Shown here piece after piece: positions 29,929-39,105 of a DNA stretch of 64,000 bases (positions within the stretch are counted from its first letter, which is position 1; each line of letters begins with the position of its first letter). The stretch covers positions 116,317-180,316 of the IMG/VR virus record IMGVR_UViG_3300024265_000030. One strand, written 5' to 3'. Below the pieces are notes generated by a model that saw only the letters and a list, made by a program, of their open reading frames with translations, searched no databases and was not told the origin of the DNA. The DNA comes from a virus. The position numbers were made by a program, and so were the translations under genes.

Positions 29929-32162
29929 GTAGTTTTAATAAAGAACAAGGGACTATAGGTTTTTGGGCTAAGAATAGTTTACCACAACCCTACACTTACT
30001 GGAAGTTAAATGAAACAACCGCAGGATCAGTAATAGACTATGGTTTTTTTACACTGCATGGTTCAAATAACGGGGCAACTATTAATCAAGACGGCTATCG
30101 TGGTAAATGTTATGATTTTAACGGTACATCCTCTTACATATCTGTAGGGGATACCCAGTCTGATATTCGTACAGTAGCATTTTGGATGAAAGCAGATAAT
30201 ACATCTAAAGATATTATTGACTTAGACGGAGGCACACATTCAGTAGAAGTTACAGCAGGAGTATTATCGGCAACAGGGTTTGTGTCTCCTAATATATATA
30301 TAAATGGTGTTAGATCAACCTCCGTAGATACAAGTTGGGTATTTGTAGTTGTTACTACAAGCACTGCTATATACGCCAGTAATGTACAGATAGGCACAGA
30401 GACCACCTTTTTTGACGGTAAACTGCAGCATATAGCTTTGTATCAAGGCAGCTTAACTGAAGATGAAGTTAAACAGTTATACCAAGATACGCGTTACATA
30501 GTATCAGCAGACAGTACCCCTACTCCTATACACTGGTTTCCTTTAGACAAGTATTATGTCGAAGATGTGGGTTTACGACTTGTTAGTGGGCCTTATAGTA
30601 ATGGAGCAGAACTAAGAACAGATAACTACAGAAAACATTATTATTTTAATGCTGATAATATCGAACTGTCAACGGACGATGGTATTCTTGAGCGCACAGA
30701 TAAGTTTACTATTAATGCCTGGGTGTGGGTTGATACCAGCGCTGGTGATTTTAGAATAGTAAAAAAATTGAGTGGGGCGGAAGGGTACGCTGTTGATTTA
30801 CTTGCAGTAACTGCTACCGAATTTATACTTTCTTTTTATATGGCAGGTCCTTCGAGTAGTGCTACTATAACCAGTTCTATGGATGCTGATGGGTATGTAT
30901 ATTCTGACGGATGGAATATGCTGACGGTAACTAATGACGGTACAGGAGATCATACAGGGATACGTTTCTACTGTAATGGAAGTGTACTCAAGATAGGTAC
31001 TGCAACCGGGGATCTTTCTCAATCAATAAAGTCTACTGTTCCGTTTTACGTAGGAACAATAGGGGTTGGAAAGATTAGTGATTTAAGGATATACCTGGCA
31101 CAGTTAACCGTAGAACAATTGCAGTTAGTAATGGATGAGCGCGAGTCATTTGAACTTAAGATAGACGAGAAAACCAGTCTTATTAAAGGATCGGTTAATG
31201 AGAGTGATACAGAAAGTTCCATGACACTGCCAGATTTGAGTAGTTGGTACCACATTGGGATTACTTGGTTACAGCAAAATATTACGAATGCAGCAAATCT
31301 TGTTTTATGGAATAAGTTAGGCAGCACCATAGAGTCTGGAAGTAGCGAAGTTGGATCAAATTTCACTGAAGTTGGAACACCGGTGTATGCTAGTGGAAAA
31401 TTTAACAACGGTTTTAATTCTACGAATAGTGCTAATTATCTAACAGTTACATTTCCAGTTTTACAACCTACACAAGGATGTATGGAAGTTTGGTTGAGAC
31501 CTCATTTTATACCTAGTAACGCTACTCCTTACCAGGTAACAACTGTTACTGATGGAGGGACAGCTAGTTCAGCAAATTGGAGAGGACCGCTTCTTTACTG
31601 GAGAGATGCTACTTTCAAATGGTCTTTTTTATGGGCAGATGGTACAGATAGATACTGTGATTCTAATCACGCAGGGTTTGATGCAGCGGAAGATTTAGTT
31701 CATGTTGCATGTGTTTGGGATCAGGCAGGTATTGATGGAAGTTCTGATACAATGAGAATATATATAAATAACATGCTTAAAGGAACTGTTACATCGGCTA
31801 TTACTGTTAGTAGTGATTATACGGATTTGTACTTAGGAAAAGAGCCGGCTGTTTATCCATCTAGAATAGCAAATGCAGTTATTGATAATATCAAAATATG
31901 GAGTCAGGTTAAGACTGATTTTAGTGATAGATTTTATGAGGCTCCCCAGGAAGTTGTAAATAAATTATATCTTAGCGGGCAGAAACAGGCTGAATCTACT
32001 AGTTCAGGATTGGTAAAGAAGCCAGCAAGACAGGCTTTATTTGGATCAGATAATGTTAAAGGTAGACAGAGTAACCTGTTATATGATAGAATATATATAG
32101 GTAGACGGCAGTTATCTGATTTAGAGATGTATAACTTATATGCATCTAAATATTTAAAATAA
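29925..32162 (+). CDS. Tail protein with three LamG-like domains (745 aa)
   Basis: The N-terminal NKEQGTIGFWAKN resembles the core strand of a LamG unit rather than a domain start, so the gene may begin inside a former domain. Units follow at about 17-190, 205-400 and 460-685. The first is close to domains in the genes at 24483 and 26911; the third matches the first domain of the 21934 gene (LWNKL, SEVGSNFTEV, KTDFSDRFYE). It is the last of the LamG run. Confidence 0.8.
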   Translation: MSSFNKEQGTIGFWAKNSLPQPYTYWKLNETTAGSVIDYGFFTLHGSNNGATINQDGYRGKCYDFNGTSSYISVGDTQSDIRTVAFWMKADNTSKDIIDLDGGTHSVEVTAGVLSATGFVSPNIYINGVRSTSVDTSWVFVVVTTSTAIYASNVQIGTETTFFDGKLQHIALYQGSLTEDEVKQLYQDTRYIVSADSTPTPIHWFPLDKYYVEDVGLRLVSGPYSNGAELRTDNYRKHYYFNADNIELSTDDGILERTDKFTINAWVWVDTSAGDFRIVKKLSGAEGYAVDLLAVTATEFILSFYMAGPSSSATITSSMDADGYVYSDGWNMLTVTNDGTGDHTGIRFYCNGSVLKIGTATGDLSQSIKSTVPFYVGTIGVGKISDLRIYLAQLTVEQLQLVMDERESFELKIDEKTSLIKGSVNESDTESSMTLPDLSSWYHIGITWLQQNITNAANLVLWNKLGSTIESGSSEVGSNFTEVGTPVYASGKFNNGFNSTNSANYLTVTFPVLQPTQGCMEVWLRPHFIPSNATPYQVTTVTDGGTASSANWRGPLLYWRDATFKWSFLWADGTDRYCDSNHAGFDAAEDLVHVACVWDQAGIDGSSDTMRIYINNMLKGTVTSAITVSSDYTDLYLGKEPAVYPSRIANAVIDNIKIWSQVKTDFSDRFYEAPQEVVNKLYLSGQKQAESTSSGLVKKPARQALFGSDNVKGRQSNLLYDRIYIGRRQLSDLEMYNLYASKYLK

Positions 32163-32175
32163 TAAGGAGTTACTT

Positions 32176-33138
32176 ATGTATTACGCGTATTTTAAAGGAA
32201 AGAATAGTGAGTTGGCTACAGAATTACCAGGGGTGGATTGTACAGTTGTTGCTCGTCCGAAAGACAATCAGAGTCTTCAGTTATTCAAGTATGTAGCAAA
32301 GGCTATTACTGCTCAAAATCCACTGGTTGTGACAGGAAATAAATTATATGAAATTACCTCCGATACAACTTGTGTAAAGAAACTTGAATTAGCTGAAAAT
32401 GATAAGTTTGGGGTGTTGGATAAAATAGATAATTATCCGGCAGAAGGATTTACACATAAACAGTATTATGATGAATATGCAGCACTTGATGATACAGTTG
32501 TTGCACGTATCTCAAGTGAATCGCCTTTTACACAGAGTATACTTACGTATACAGAAGCATTAGCTGAGGTTAAAACCCTTGAGGATGATGTTGATTTCAC
32601 ATTTGACAAAATCAGCAGTGAGATAAATTGGGAAGTTAAAAACCGTCTTGCTGAATTACGGATGGCTATGTCTAAAAGAGGAATGTTACTATCTAAGTTG
32701 TCTAACATAGCTGCTGCTAATGGTGGGTATGACGCTGCTAATTGTGTAGTTGATGCTTTTGATGGTGATTCGTTAGTTGATGCGTATAACTCTGATGAGT
32801 TTAATGTAGTTAATATTAATAATGAAACTGTATTACAGGCCGGATCTGGTCAGGAGTCTTATACTTTCCAATCATTACCTATATCAGTTAATATGACACA
32901 TTGTTTTGTAATGGGTTATTGTATTAGCGGAAGCTTTTCTGTTCAGATATCTAATGACGGCGGAGCTAACTGGGAAGATGTCACTTTTGGGGCAGGTGAA
33001 GACAGTAAGATTTCTAATGAAGTTACATTTTCTGAGAGTCCTACAGGATCTGTATTACTTAGAGTAACGATGGATAACGGAGACTTACAGTATAGCCCGA
33101 TTCTTGTTAGTTGGGGTATTCTCTGGAAGAATGTTTAA
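32176..33138 (+). CDS. Tail-associated structural protein (320 aa)
   Basis: ATG behind AAGGAG. Residues 1-110 are mixed, 110-205 are helical and Lys/Glu-rich, and 215-320 are strand-rich with an ISNDGGANWEDVTFG segment reminiscent of beta-sandwich fibre tips. The last residues are SWGILWKNV. No recognised family. It closes the structural module before the lysis genes. Confidence 0.6.
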   Translation: MYYAYFKGKNSELATELPGVDCTVVARPKDNQSLQLFKYVAKAITAQNPLVVTGNKLYEITSDTTCVKKLELAENDKFGVLDKIDNYPAEGFTHKQYYDEYAALDDTVVARISSESPFTQSILTYTEALAEVKTLEDDVDFTFDKISSEINWEVKNRLAELRMAMSKRGMLLSKLSNIAAANGGYDAANCVVDAFDGDSLVDAYNSDEFNVVNINNETVLQAGSGQESYTFQSLPISVNMTHCFVMGYCISGSFSVQISNDGGANWEDVTFGAGEDSKISNEVTFSESPTGSVLLRVTMDNGDLQYSPILVSWGILWKNV

Positions 33139-33153
33139 GGTAGGTAATACCCT

Positions 33154-33486
33154 ATGCAAGAATATTTAGCACGTCTTGTTAGTGTGGTTGATGGTGGAGT
33201 AATATATCTCGACATTGACTTGGGATTGTGTAATGTACATGTATACAAACGAGTTTATTTAAAAGATATAAATATACCTAGTATAGACTCTTGTTTACCA
33301 AAAGATAAAAATCAGGCGTTGGCGGCAAAACAGCGCTTAACAGATCTTTTAGCTAAAGCTGAGGGTGGTGTACTTAAGATTAAGACAGAAGAAGAAAAGG
33401 GGAATATTTTTGTTACTGTGTATATAGGTGGTATGAATGTCAACAAGACACTTGCGAACGACTGTTTAACAAAAAATTCCAGATAA
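33154..33486 (+). CDS. Degenerate SNase-like (OB-fold) protein, 110 aa
   Basis: The layout follows micrococcal-nuclease proteins: VVDGGVIYLDID in place of VxDGDTI, RVYLKDINIPS in place of RLxGIDxPE, then a helix with QALAAKQRLTDLL and a final helix. The catalytic DGDT aspartate is replaced by Gly and the catalytic Glu of TPE by Ser, while the Arg and one Asp remain. So the fold may be kept without nuclease activity. A canonical relative lies at 56085. Its position between tail and holin suggests a structural or binding role. Family assignment is by eye. Confidence 0.5.
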   Translation: MQEYLARLVSVVDGGVIYLDIDLGLCNVHVYKRVYLKDINIPSIDSCLPKDKNQALAAKQRLTDLLAKAEGGVLKIKTEEEKGNIFVTVYIGGMNVNKTLANDCLTKNSR

Positions 33487-33489
33487 TAG

Positions 33490-33518
33490 TTGAAAAATAA
33501 TGTGTAATATACTATAAT
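33490..33518 (+). promoter_or_regulatory. Possible sigma-70-type promoter before lysis genes
   Basis: TTGAAA (33490-33495), 17-nt spacer, TATAAT (33513-33518). It is one of very few gaps in this module. The expected start site would fall near 33525, on or after the AAAGGA ribosome site, so the transcript would be nearly leaderless. In AT-rich DNA this could be chance. Confidence 0.35.
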
Positions 33519-33530
33519 AAAGGAATTACT

Positions 33531-33902
33531 ATGGCAAAAGTAAAAGTTGAATTAAAAGATTATTATACAATAGCCAGTGTAATAATTGCTCTAGTGACCT
33601 TGTCTCTATGTTATTTACATAGAGAAATGGTCAGAGGCGTGATGGTTTTTGTCCCTATAATGCCGGGACATCAATGGACTACTGTAGCGACAATGCTTTT
33701 TATGAGAATGTTTGCTTCAAAATTAGCTAATAGAGAGCAGGCAAAAGTAATTCAGCATGTTTGCGGCATAGTTGTTGTCACTTTGTTTATACTGGCCGGT
33801 GTATTTGAGTATTTTAAGATTGATCCCGGATCTTTTTACTGGGGTTTAATAGGCTCAGTATTAGGTACTTGGTTAGGGACAGGTGAAGGCTCAGGAGTTT
33901 AA
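33531..33902 (+). CDS. Holin candidate, three membrane spans (123 aa)
   Basis: ATG behind AAAGGA. Three hydrophobic stretches are visible: TIASVIIALVTLSLCYL near residues 13-29, a middle weaker one around 40-60, and IVVVTLFILAGVF near 82-94, with a further GLIGSVLGTWLG segment near the end. Size, multiple spans and position directly upstream of a muramidase match a holin that times lysis. Small membrane proteins are hard to assign by sequence, so the call rests mainly on context. Confidence 0.6.
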   Translation: MAKVKVELKDYYTIASVIIALVTLSLCYLHREMVRGVMVFVPIMPGHQWTTVATMLFMRMFASKLANREQAKVIQHVCGIVVVTLFILAGVFEYFKIDPGSFYWGLIGSVLGTWLGTGEGSGV

Positions 33903-33917
33903 ATGTAAGGAGTAAAC

Positions 33918-34622
33918 ATGCAAGGAAAAATAGTCGGAGAAATGATTATTAGATTATTAAAGCTAATTATAGAGTTATTAAGTAAACAGGTAAAAAAGGG
34001 TAGAGAGGCAAAGGAACTTAGAGAGGAAGGGCCGGTTAATATTAATGTACCCAATAAGGAAGAGATAGTTAAGAAGTTATCCCCTCTAGATCAGGTAGCG
34101 ATTGACTTGGAAGTTGATAATAAACTAATCAAAGCGTTTATTGATGTAGAGTCCGGTAGGTATCATAAATTCGATGGTCAGCTTGTGATTAATTACGAAG
34201 CTCATTATTTTAAAAAGTTTTCAGGTATAGTTGTGCCTGATAGAAATATTATAAGAGGAGACGGACTTAATCAGGAAGATGAATGGCGTAATTTTATAGA
34301 GGCAAGGGGTAAGGAGGAGGAAGCTGCTTACAAAAGTATATCGATGGGGAAAACTCAAATTATGGGTGCTAACCATAAGATTCTTGGATATAAATCTGCA
34401 AAACTTATGTTTGAGGCATTTGATAAAACAGAAGATAATGCTATATACGGTTTTGGTTCATTTGTAAAAGCTCATAGGGGACTATTAAAGGCTTGTAGGA
34501 CAAAAGATTATCATAAAATGGCTTACTATTACAACGGAAAGGCATACAAAAAATATAAAGATTCTAAAGGACGTACTTACGCAGATAAAATCCGAGAGGC
34601 CTATGAAGCGCTATGCGTATAG
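33918..34622 (+). CDS. Endolysin, N-acetylmuramidase (DUF3380-like)
   Basis: ATG behind AAGGAG. Residues about 60-234 match the N-acetylmuramidase family: IDVESGRYHKF with the likely catalytic Glu, INYEAHYFKKF, GKTQIMGANHKILGY, and YYYNGKAYKKY followed by ADKIREAYEAL. It cleaves the glycan strand of peptidoglycan at lysis. The first 25 residues (MQGKIVGEMIIRLLKLIIELL) are hydrophobic-amphipathic and might act as a signal anchor, which is inference. It follows the holin candidate. Its stop overlaps the first glycan-island gene. Confidence 0.8.
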   Translation: MQGKIVGEMIIRLLKLIIELLSKQVKKGREAKELREEGPVNINVPNKEEIVKKLSPLDQVAIDLEVDNKLIKAFIDVESGRYHKFDGQLVINYEAHYFKKFSGIVVPDRNIIRGDGLNQEDEWRNFIEARGKEEEAAYKSISMGKTQIMGANHKILGYKSAKLMFEAFDKTEDNAIYGFGSFVKAHRGLLKACRTKDYHKMAYYYNGKAYKKYKDSKGRTYADKIREAYEALCV

Positions 34623-35419
34623 AAGATGCAACTATTATAATACCTTATTCAGGTGATTATACTTATTTAAAATTGTGTCTAAAAATAGGACTTGCCCGCC
34701 AGGAATTAAAACCAAAACATATCATAATTATATTTGATAACTGTAATTTAGACATAGAAGAGTATCCGGATAAGTATGCTGTTTCTGATATGGATGCTCA
34801 GGTGTTTAGTTATTCGGATCAGGAAGGTGCAGGAAATAGAGCTGCAGTTAGAAACTGCGGTATACGAGCAGTTAAAACAGAATGGTTATTTCTTTTAGAT
34901 GAGGATATAGTATTATTTCCATCTTATTTTACAGAGCTGCAAAGAGTAGCTAGTTCTATTCCACTTAATCATGTTATCCATGGATCATTAATTAATAGAA
35001 AAGTTGAAACTACTTTACCTCTTGAAGAAATAATAAAGATGACTGAAGATCCTGGTAAAGTTACGGATAAACATAGACAAGCAGCTTCTACGATTAGTCC
35101 TAATAGATGGATGTCTTTTTGTACAGGCAATTTATTAGTGTCTAAAAAGTTAATGGTAGATGCAGGGCTTTTTGATGAGAAAATAAAGGGATGGGGGGAG
35201 GAGGATACTGAGATGGGATTTCGTGTGTACAAGGCAGGAGGACAGTTTTTTAATATGCTTTGTTTAAGAGGGTTTCATCTTGCTCGATCCGGTATAAATC
35301 GTAGAAGTAGAAATAAAGGGTGGTCAAAGAATTTAGAGTATACTTTAGCGAAACATAAGGGCACAGAATATGTTAAACAGAGAAGTTCCAGTTTGAGTTT
35401 TGCAAGGAGGTATAGTTGA
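34613..35419 (+). CDS. Glycosyltransferase family 2 protein
   Basis: Overlaps the endolysin end by ten bases. A GT-A fold is shown by ATIIIPYSGD at the N-terminus, a NRAAVRNCGIR helix, LFLLDEDIVLFP (DxD-like metal site) near residue 95 and WGEEDTEMGFRVY (acceptor-side acidic motif) near residue 195. It would transfer a sugar from a nucleotide donor. First gene of the glycan island; the substrate is unknown. Confidence 0.8.
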   Translation: MRIEDATIIIPYSGDYTYLKLCLKIGLARQELKPKHIIIIFDNCNLDIEEYPDKYAVSDMDAQVFSYSDQEGAGNRAAVRNCGIRAVKTEWLFLLDEDIVLFPSYFTELQRVASSIPLNHVIHGSLINRKVETTLPLEEIIKMTEDPGKVTDKHRQAASTISPNRWMSFCTGNLLVSKKLMVDAGLFDEKIKGWGEEDTEMGFRVYKAGGQFFNMLCLRGFHLARSGINRRSRNKGWSKNLEYTLAKHKGTEYVKQRSSSLSFARRYS

Positions 35420-36033
35420 TTAATATTATAATCGCGACGTACAAATCTGCAGAAGAAATAAATCCCTTAGTTCAAGAAATACAGAGAGAAACACATTCAG
35501 ATTATAGATTAATTTTAACCTGCCAGAAGGACAGTGCGGCAGTTAATAGAAACTACGGGTTAGACAGGGCAGAGTCAGAAATAGTTATAATGATTGATGA
35601 CGATACTTTCGGGTATAAGTGTGACTGGGAAAAGAATCTTATTGAGCCTTTAAAGGACATTAATATTTTAGCTGTTTCTGCGAGATTGATGGGTAAGACA
35701 TTTAGAGGCCAGGTAGATTACACTAAGCCTGGGCTGGTGACCTGTCAAAACTATGATATTAATAAACCAGTTGTAGAAGTTAAGTATATACCTACTACCT
35801 GTGTTGCTTTCAGAAAAACTGATTTGAGATTTCATGAAGGATTTAAGGGTAGTGGTTTTGAAGATACATATTTCTTCTGGCAGTTGCAAAAAAGAAATAT
35901 TAATGGTAAATTGGTTATTTACAATGAGGTTAAAATTAAACATAAGAATGAAAAAAAGAACCAGATAGAGTATTGGATAGAGAACACAAATCTTTGGAAT
36001 AAATTAACTAATAAGGCTAAGTGGCATGGCTGA
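35416..36033 (+). CDS. Glycosyltransferase family 2-like, short (205 aa)
   Basis: The start is TTG in a TTGA overlap behind a strong AAGGAGG. The GT-A core is compact: INIIIATYKS, NRNYGLDRAESEIVIMIDDDTFG with the DDD metal site near residue 60, and GFEDTYFFWQLQKR near 155. It is clearly related to the next gene. It lacks any extra C-terminal domain. Confidence 0.75.
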   Translation: MINIIIATYKSAEEINPLVQEIQRETHSDYRLILTCQKDSAAVNRNYGLDRAESEIVIMIDDDTFGYKCDWEKNLIEPLKDINILAVSARLMGKTFRGQVDYTKPGLVTCQNYDINKPVVEVKYIPTTCVAFRKTDLRFHEGFKGSGFEDTYFFWQLQKRNINGKLVIYNEVKIKHKNEKKNQIEYWIENTNLWNKLTNKAKWHG

Positions 36034-36667
36034 GATAAGTATTGTAATACCTTCACTTAAACAAGAAGATGAGTTAAAAGATCAGGTTAAAAGTATACGT
36101 CAAACAGCTATTAATGATTGTCAAATATTAACTATTTGTAAAAAGCAATCTGCAGCAAAGAATAGAAATGAATGTATTGAAAGGTCTATATTCGATTTAA
36201 TTATAATGCTAGATGATGATATAGGTAATTTTTTTCCAGGGTGGGATGAATTGCTTATTCAGCCTTTTAGATCAAACCCTATTAAATATTCTATTGTTGC
36301 AGCTAGATTGATTGATAAAGAGGGTAATAGGTCTCCCCAACTAGGGGATTGTGATAGGTGGAATAAGTCCTTTGATTATGTACGTGCAGTGCACACATTG
36401 AAAACCGGTTTAAATGTTGTAGGTAGTTCTTGTATTTCTTTTTATAAAGATGATTTGAGATTTGATGAATTGTATCTAGGTGCTACATACGAGGACGCAG
36501 ATTTTTGTATGCAGATGAATAAACAATGTCCGGAGAAAGAGATTATAATAAATAATCAATGTAAGTTAATACATAATAATGAAGGTAAGGGTAGAAGTAT
36601 AGGGTCTAATAATTACAGTATTCATAATAAAAAATACTTTGCGAAAAAGTGGGGAATAGAGGTATGA
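36026..36667 (+). CDS. Glycosyltransferase family 2-like, paralogue (213 aa)
   Basis: ATG within the end of the previous gene. ISIVIPSLKQ opens the fold, IIMLDDDIGNFFPGW is the metal-binding site, and ATYEDADFCMQM is the acidic acceptor motif. It shares the NRNxxxxR helix and layout of the preceding gene, so the pair probably arose by duplication. Its product closes with NKKYFAKKWG, a tail typical of these short GT2 proteins. Confidence 0.75.
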   Translation: MAEISIVIPSLKQEDELKDQVKSIRQTAINDCQILTICKKQSAAKNRNECIERSIFDLIIMLDDDIGNFFPGWDELLIQPFRSNPIKYSIVAARLIDKEGNRSPQLGDCDRWNKSFDYVRAVHTLKTGLNVVGSSCISFYKDDLRFDELYLGATYEDADFCMQMNKQCPEKEIIINNQCKLIHNNEGKGRSIGSNNYSIHNKKYFAKKWGIEV

Positions 36668-37533
36668 TAAAGGATATAGGGTTGTATTGTTGTACTCCTG
36701 ATCAGATAGTAGGCTGTAGGAAAGTATCGTTAAATTTGTTAAGAGGGCTAGAGGAACTTGGAGTTACGGTACACCTTAATAAATCCAGGGAATCTACAGG
36801 CTGTATACAGGGTATTCTTCAGCTGAGGCAGCATAAACTACCTACGAATACTTTGGTAGGACCAGAGATAATGGTATTACCAAATGAGATGCCGCAGTTA
36901 TGGAAAAGACATCAGTATTGGGTACAACCTGCACAGTGGGTTTGTGATTATATGGATGAATTTAAAGAAATTCATGATAATAAAATAAAATTGAATGTAT
37001 GGCCTGTAGGGGTAGATGTGGATATGTTTAGTGATAGAGATCGAGGTCATTTTAAATATGACTGTTTTGTATATTATAAAGATGTTACTAAGCAAGTTAC
37101 ACATAAAGATCTTGTTACTATTTTAACTGGTTTAAAGGAAAGAGGCTTAACTTCGCTTGTTCTTACTTATGGTAAATATAAAGAGAAACAATTTATAGAG
37201 TATTGTAAGCGATGTCGTTTTGGTATATTTATAACAGGTACCGAGAGTCAAGGTATAGCTTATATGGAAGCTCTGGCATGTGGCATTCCTTTATTTATTT
37301 GGGAAATTGATTGTTTTTTGTACGGCAGCTACAAATTTTATGGAAAAAACGTTAGTGCTGCACCCTATTTTGATGAACGGTGTGGTATGAAGGCAAATAG
37401 ATACGATTGGAATAAATTTGATTTATTCCTTAGTAAATTGGCGGAGTATAGCCCGCGAGATTATATATTGGAGAACCATACTCCATGTATGGGGGCTAAA
37501 AAGTATATGGATATATTAGAAAGGATAATATAA
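36664..37533 (+). CDS. Glycosyltransferase, GT-B type (group 1-like)
   Basis: ATG in an ATGA overlap; an in-frame GTG at 36649 is less likely. The late segment FITGTESQGIAYMEALACGIPLFIWE is the E-x7-E donor-binding signature of GT-B glycosyltransferases (family 4-like). The preceding NVWPVGVDVDMF is the usual linker motif before the C-terminal lobe. The N-terminal lobe is short (about 125 residues). Predicted donor is a nucleotide sugar, unspecified. Confidence 0.75.
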   Translation: MIKDIGLYCCTPDQIVGCRKVSLNLLRGLEELGVTVHLNKSRESTGCIQGILQLRQHKLPTNTLVGPEIMVLPNEMPQLWKRHQYWVQPAQWVCDYMDEFKEIHDNKIKLNVWPVGVDVDMFSDRDRGHFKYDCFVYYKDVTKQVTHKDLVTILTGLKERGLTSLVLTYGKYKEKQFIEYCKRCRFGIFITGTESQGIAYMEALACGIPLFIWEIDCFLYGSYKFYGKNVSAAPYFDERCGMKANRYDWNKFDLFLSKLAEYSPRDYILENHTPCMGAKKYMDILERII

Positions 37534-38348
37534 TGATTAACATTTTAATCTTTAGTAAGGATAGGGCTTGTCAGCTTGATTTATGTATCAGATCTATACT
37601 TGAAAAGTTACACTTAGGCTATAGACTACATGTGCAGTATACTACTTCAGATGAGATGTTTGATAAAGGGTACGAGTTGCTAAAACAAAAATATGGGCAT
37701 TTTATTAAGTTTGTTAAAGAGTCTAATTTTAAAACAACACTGCTTGAAATGGTGTCGAAGTTCGAAAATGAATATTGTATGTTTTTGGTTGATGATGATG
37801 TATTTATCAATGATGTTAGTGAAGATGAGTTTTGTAAGCTATTTAAACTTTATAAAGAGAATACTAAGGTAGCTACAGTATCGTTTAGAATGAATCCTTT
37901 CATAGATTACTGTTTTCCTGCTAAAAAGAAAATGATAATACCAGAATTTATGGAAGAAACTATGTATCTTTTGTGGGCATGGGTAGACTACGATTCGTTT
38001 ACTTGTTGGGGATACCCCATGGCAATAGACACACATGTATATAATGTAAAGAGTATAAGTGCTTTATTTAACCGACTTAACTATAGCGATGTAAATACCC
38101 TTGAGCTTAATATGACGTATAATACACCAAAAGAGAAACCGTATATGATTTCGTTTAAAGAAACTAAAGTATATAATATACAACATAACTTTGTACAGGA
38201 GGACAGTCGCCAAAAAAGTAAGTGTGCTGTACATACATTAAATGAAAAGTTTCTTAAGGGTGCGGTTATATCTACAGAGGATATTTACAGGCTTAAGCCT
38301 ACGGCGGCGCATGGAAAACTTGAATATAAACTTATAGGAGGATGTTAG
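37533..38348 (+). CDS. GT-A-like glycosyltransferase (271 aa)
   Basis: TAATG overlap. INILIFSKDRACQLDLCIRS begins the fold and CMFLVDDDVFIND near residue 90 gives a DDD metal site. The next region, AWVDYDSFTCWGYPMAIDTH, is typical of a set of phage and bacterial glycosyltransferases with no firm family name. AGGAGG at its end serves the following gene. The function is likely sugar transfer; the substrate is unknown. Confidence 0.65.
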   Translation: MINILIFSKDRACQLDLCIRSILEKLHLGYRLHVQYTTSDEMFDKGYELLKQKYGHFIKFVKESNFKTTLLEMVSKFENEYCMFLVDDDVFINDVSEDEFCKLFKLYKENTKVATVSFRMNPFIDYCFPAKKKMIIPEFMEETMYLLWAWVDYDSFTCWGYPMAIDTHVYNVKSISALFNRLNYSDVNTLELNMTYNTPKEKPYMISFKETKVYNIQHNFVQEDSRQKSKCAVHTLNEKFLKGAVISTEDIYRLKPTAAHGKLEYKLIGGC

Positions 38349-39103
38349 TGGAAAAATTTGTTATTGATATAGTTATGCTTGTTGGTAAAAAGGACTGTAA
38401 TAAAGCTGTTAACTCGATAGCTTTTGTACTTAAACATCTTACAGATGTTATCATCGATAATTTCTATATTGTTACACCAGTTAAGGAGTTAAAAAATATT
38501 CTTACCTCTAGAGAGTTTATCTTTGTTGAGGATAGCAGTATACCTTTTAGTAAGGAAGGCATTAGTTTTCGTCCGGGATGGACATGGCAGCAATTAATTA
38601 AACTATTTAATACTTTTGTAAAAAACAGATACTATTTATGTATTGATTCGGATTGTTTTTTTATAAAAGATATTAGTTTATTTCATGAGAGGGGCATACC
38701 TTATATTTTTAGAAATATGCATAAGTATAACCTACATGGACCTTATTTTGATTTTATAGAAAAGAAATGTGGATTGCCTGTTTCCCGGGATAAAACTTAT
38801 GTATGTGATTTTATGCTGTTTGACAAGAAGATTATAGATTCTTTGATACTTGATCTTTTTGAGAACAGGGATAAAGCTATTGATACTATTATGAAGCATG
38901 ATGCTTCTTGTACGTTTAGCGAGTATGAAACTTACGGTCATTATGCTATACATAAGGGCCTTGTACTTGAAAAACAGATACAGGGAGGAATGAAGGGTAA
39001 GTATAATGAAGATGTTACAAATGAAGAATTTATTGATTTTATGAATGAGGTTAAACAAAACGATGATTTTACTTATTTTAGCTATCATACATGGGGATCG
39101 TAA
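38348..39103 (+). CDS. Putative glycosyltransferase, DUF6492-like
   Basis: I place the start at the GTG in a TAGTG overlap, six bases after AGGAGG; an ATG at 38342 abuts that site too closely. WTWQQLIKLFNTF then YLCIDSDCFFIKD gives the DxD-type site of DUF6492 proteins, followed by FMLFDKKI and EYETYGHYAI. These are GT-A-like, mostly uncharacterised. The gene ends in SYHTWGS, overlapping no important signal. Confidence 0.65.
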   Translation: MEKFVIDIVMLVGKKDCNKAVNSIAFVLKHLTDVIIDNFYIVTPVKELKNILTSREFIFVEDSSIPFSKEGISFRPGWTWQQLIKLFNTFVKNRYYLCIDSDCFFIKDISLFHERGIPYIFRNMHKYNLHGPYFDFIEKKCGLPVSRDKTYVCDFMLFDKKIIDSLILDLFENRDKAIDTIMKHDASCTFSEYETYGHYAIHKGLVLEKQIQGGMKGKYNEDVTNEEFIDFMNEVKQNDDFTYFSYHTWGS

Positions 39104-39105
39104 TT

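Noticed and set aside
38342-38347. ATG at 38342 as start of the DUF6492-like gene.
   Set aside because: AGGAGG touches it directly, so spacing is too short; the GTG at 38348 has six-base spacing and a TAGTG overlap.
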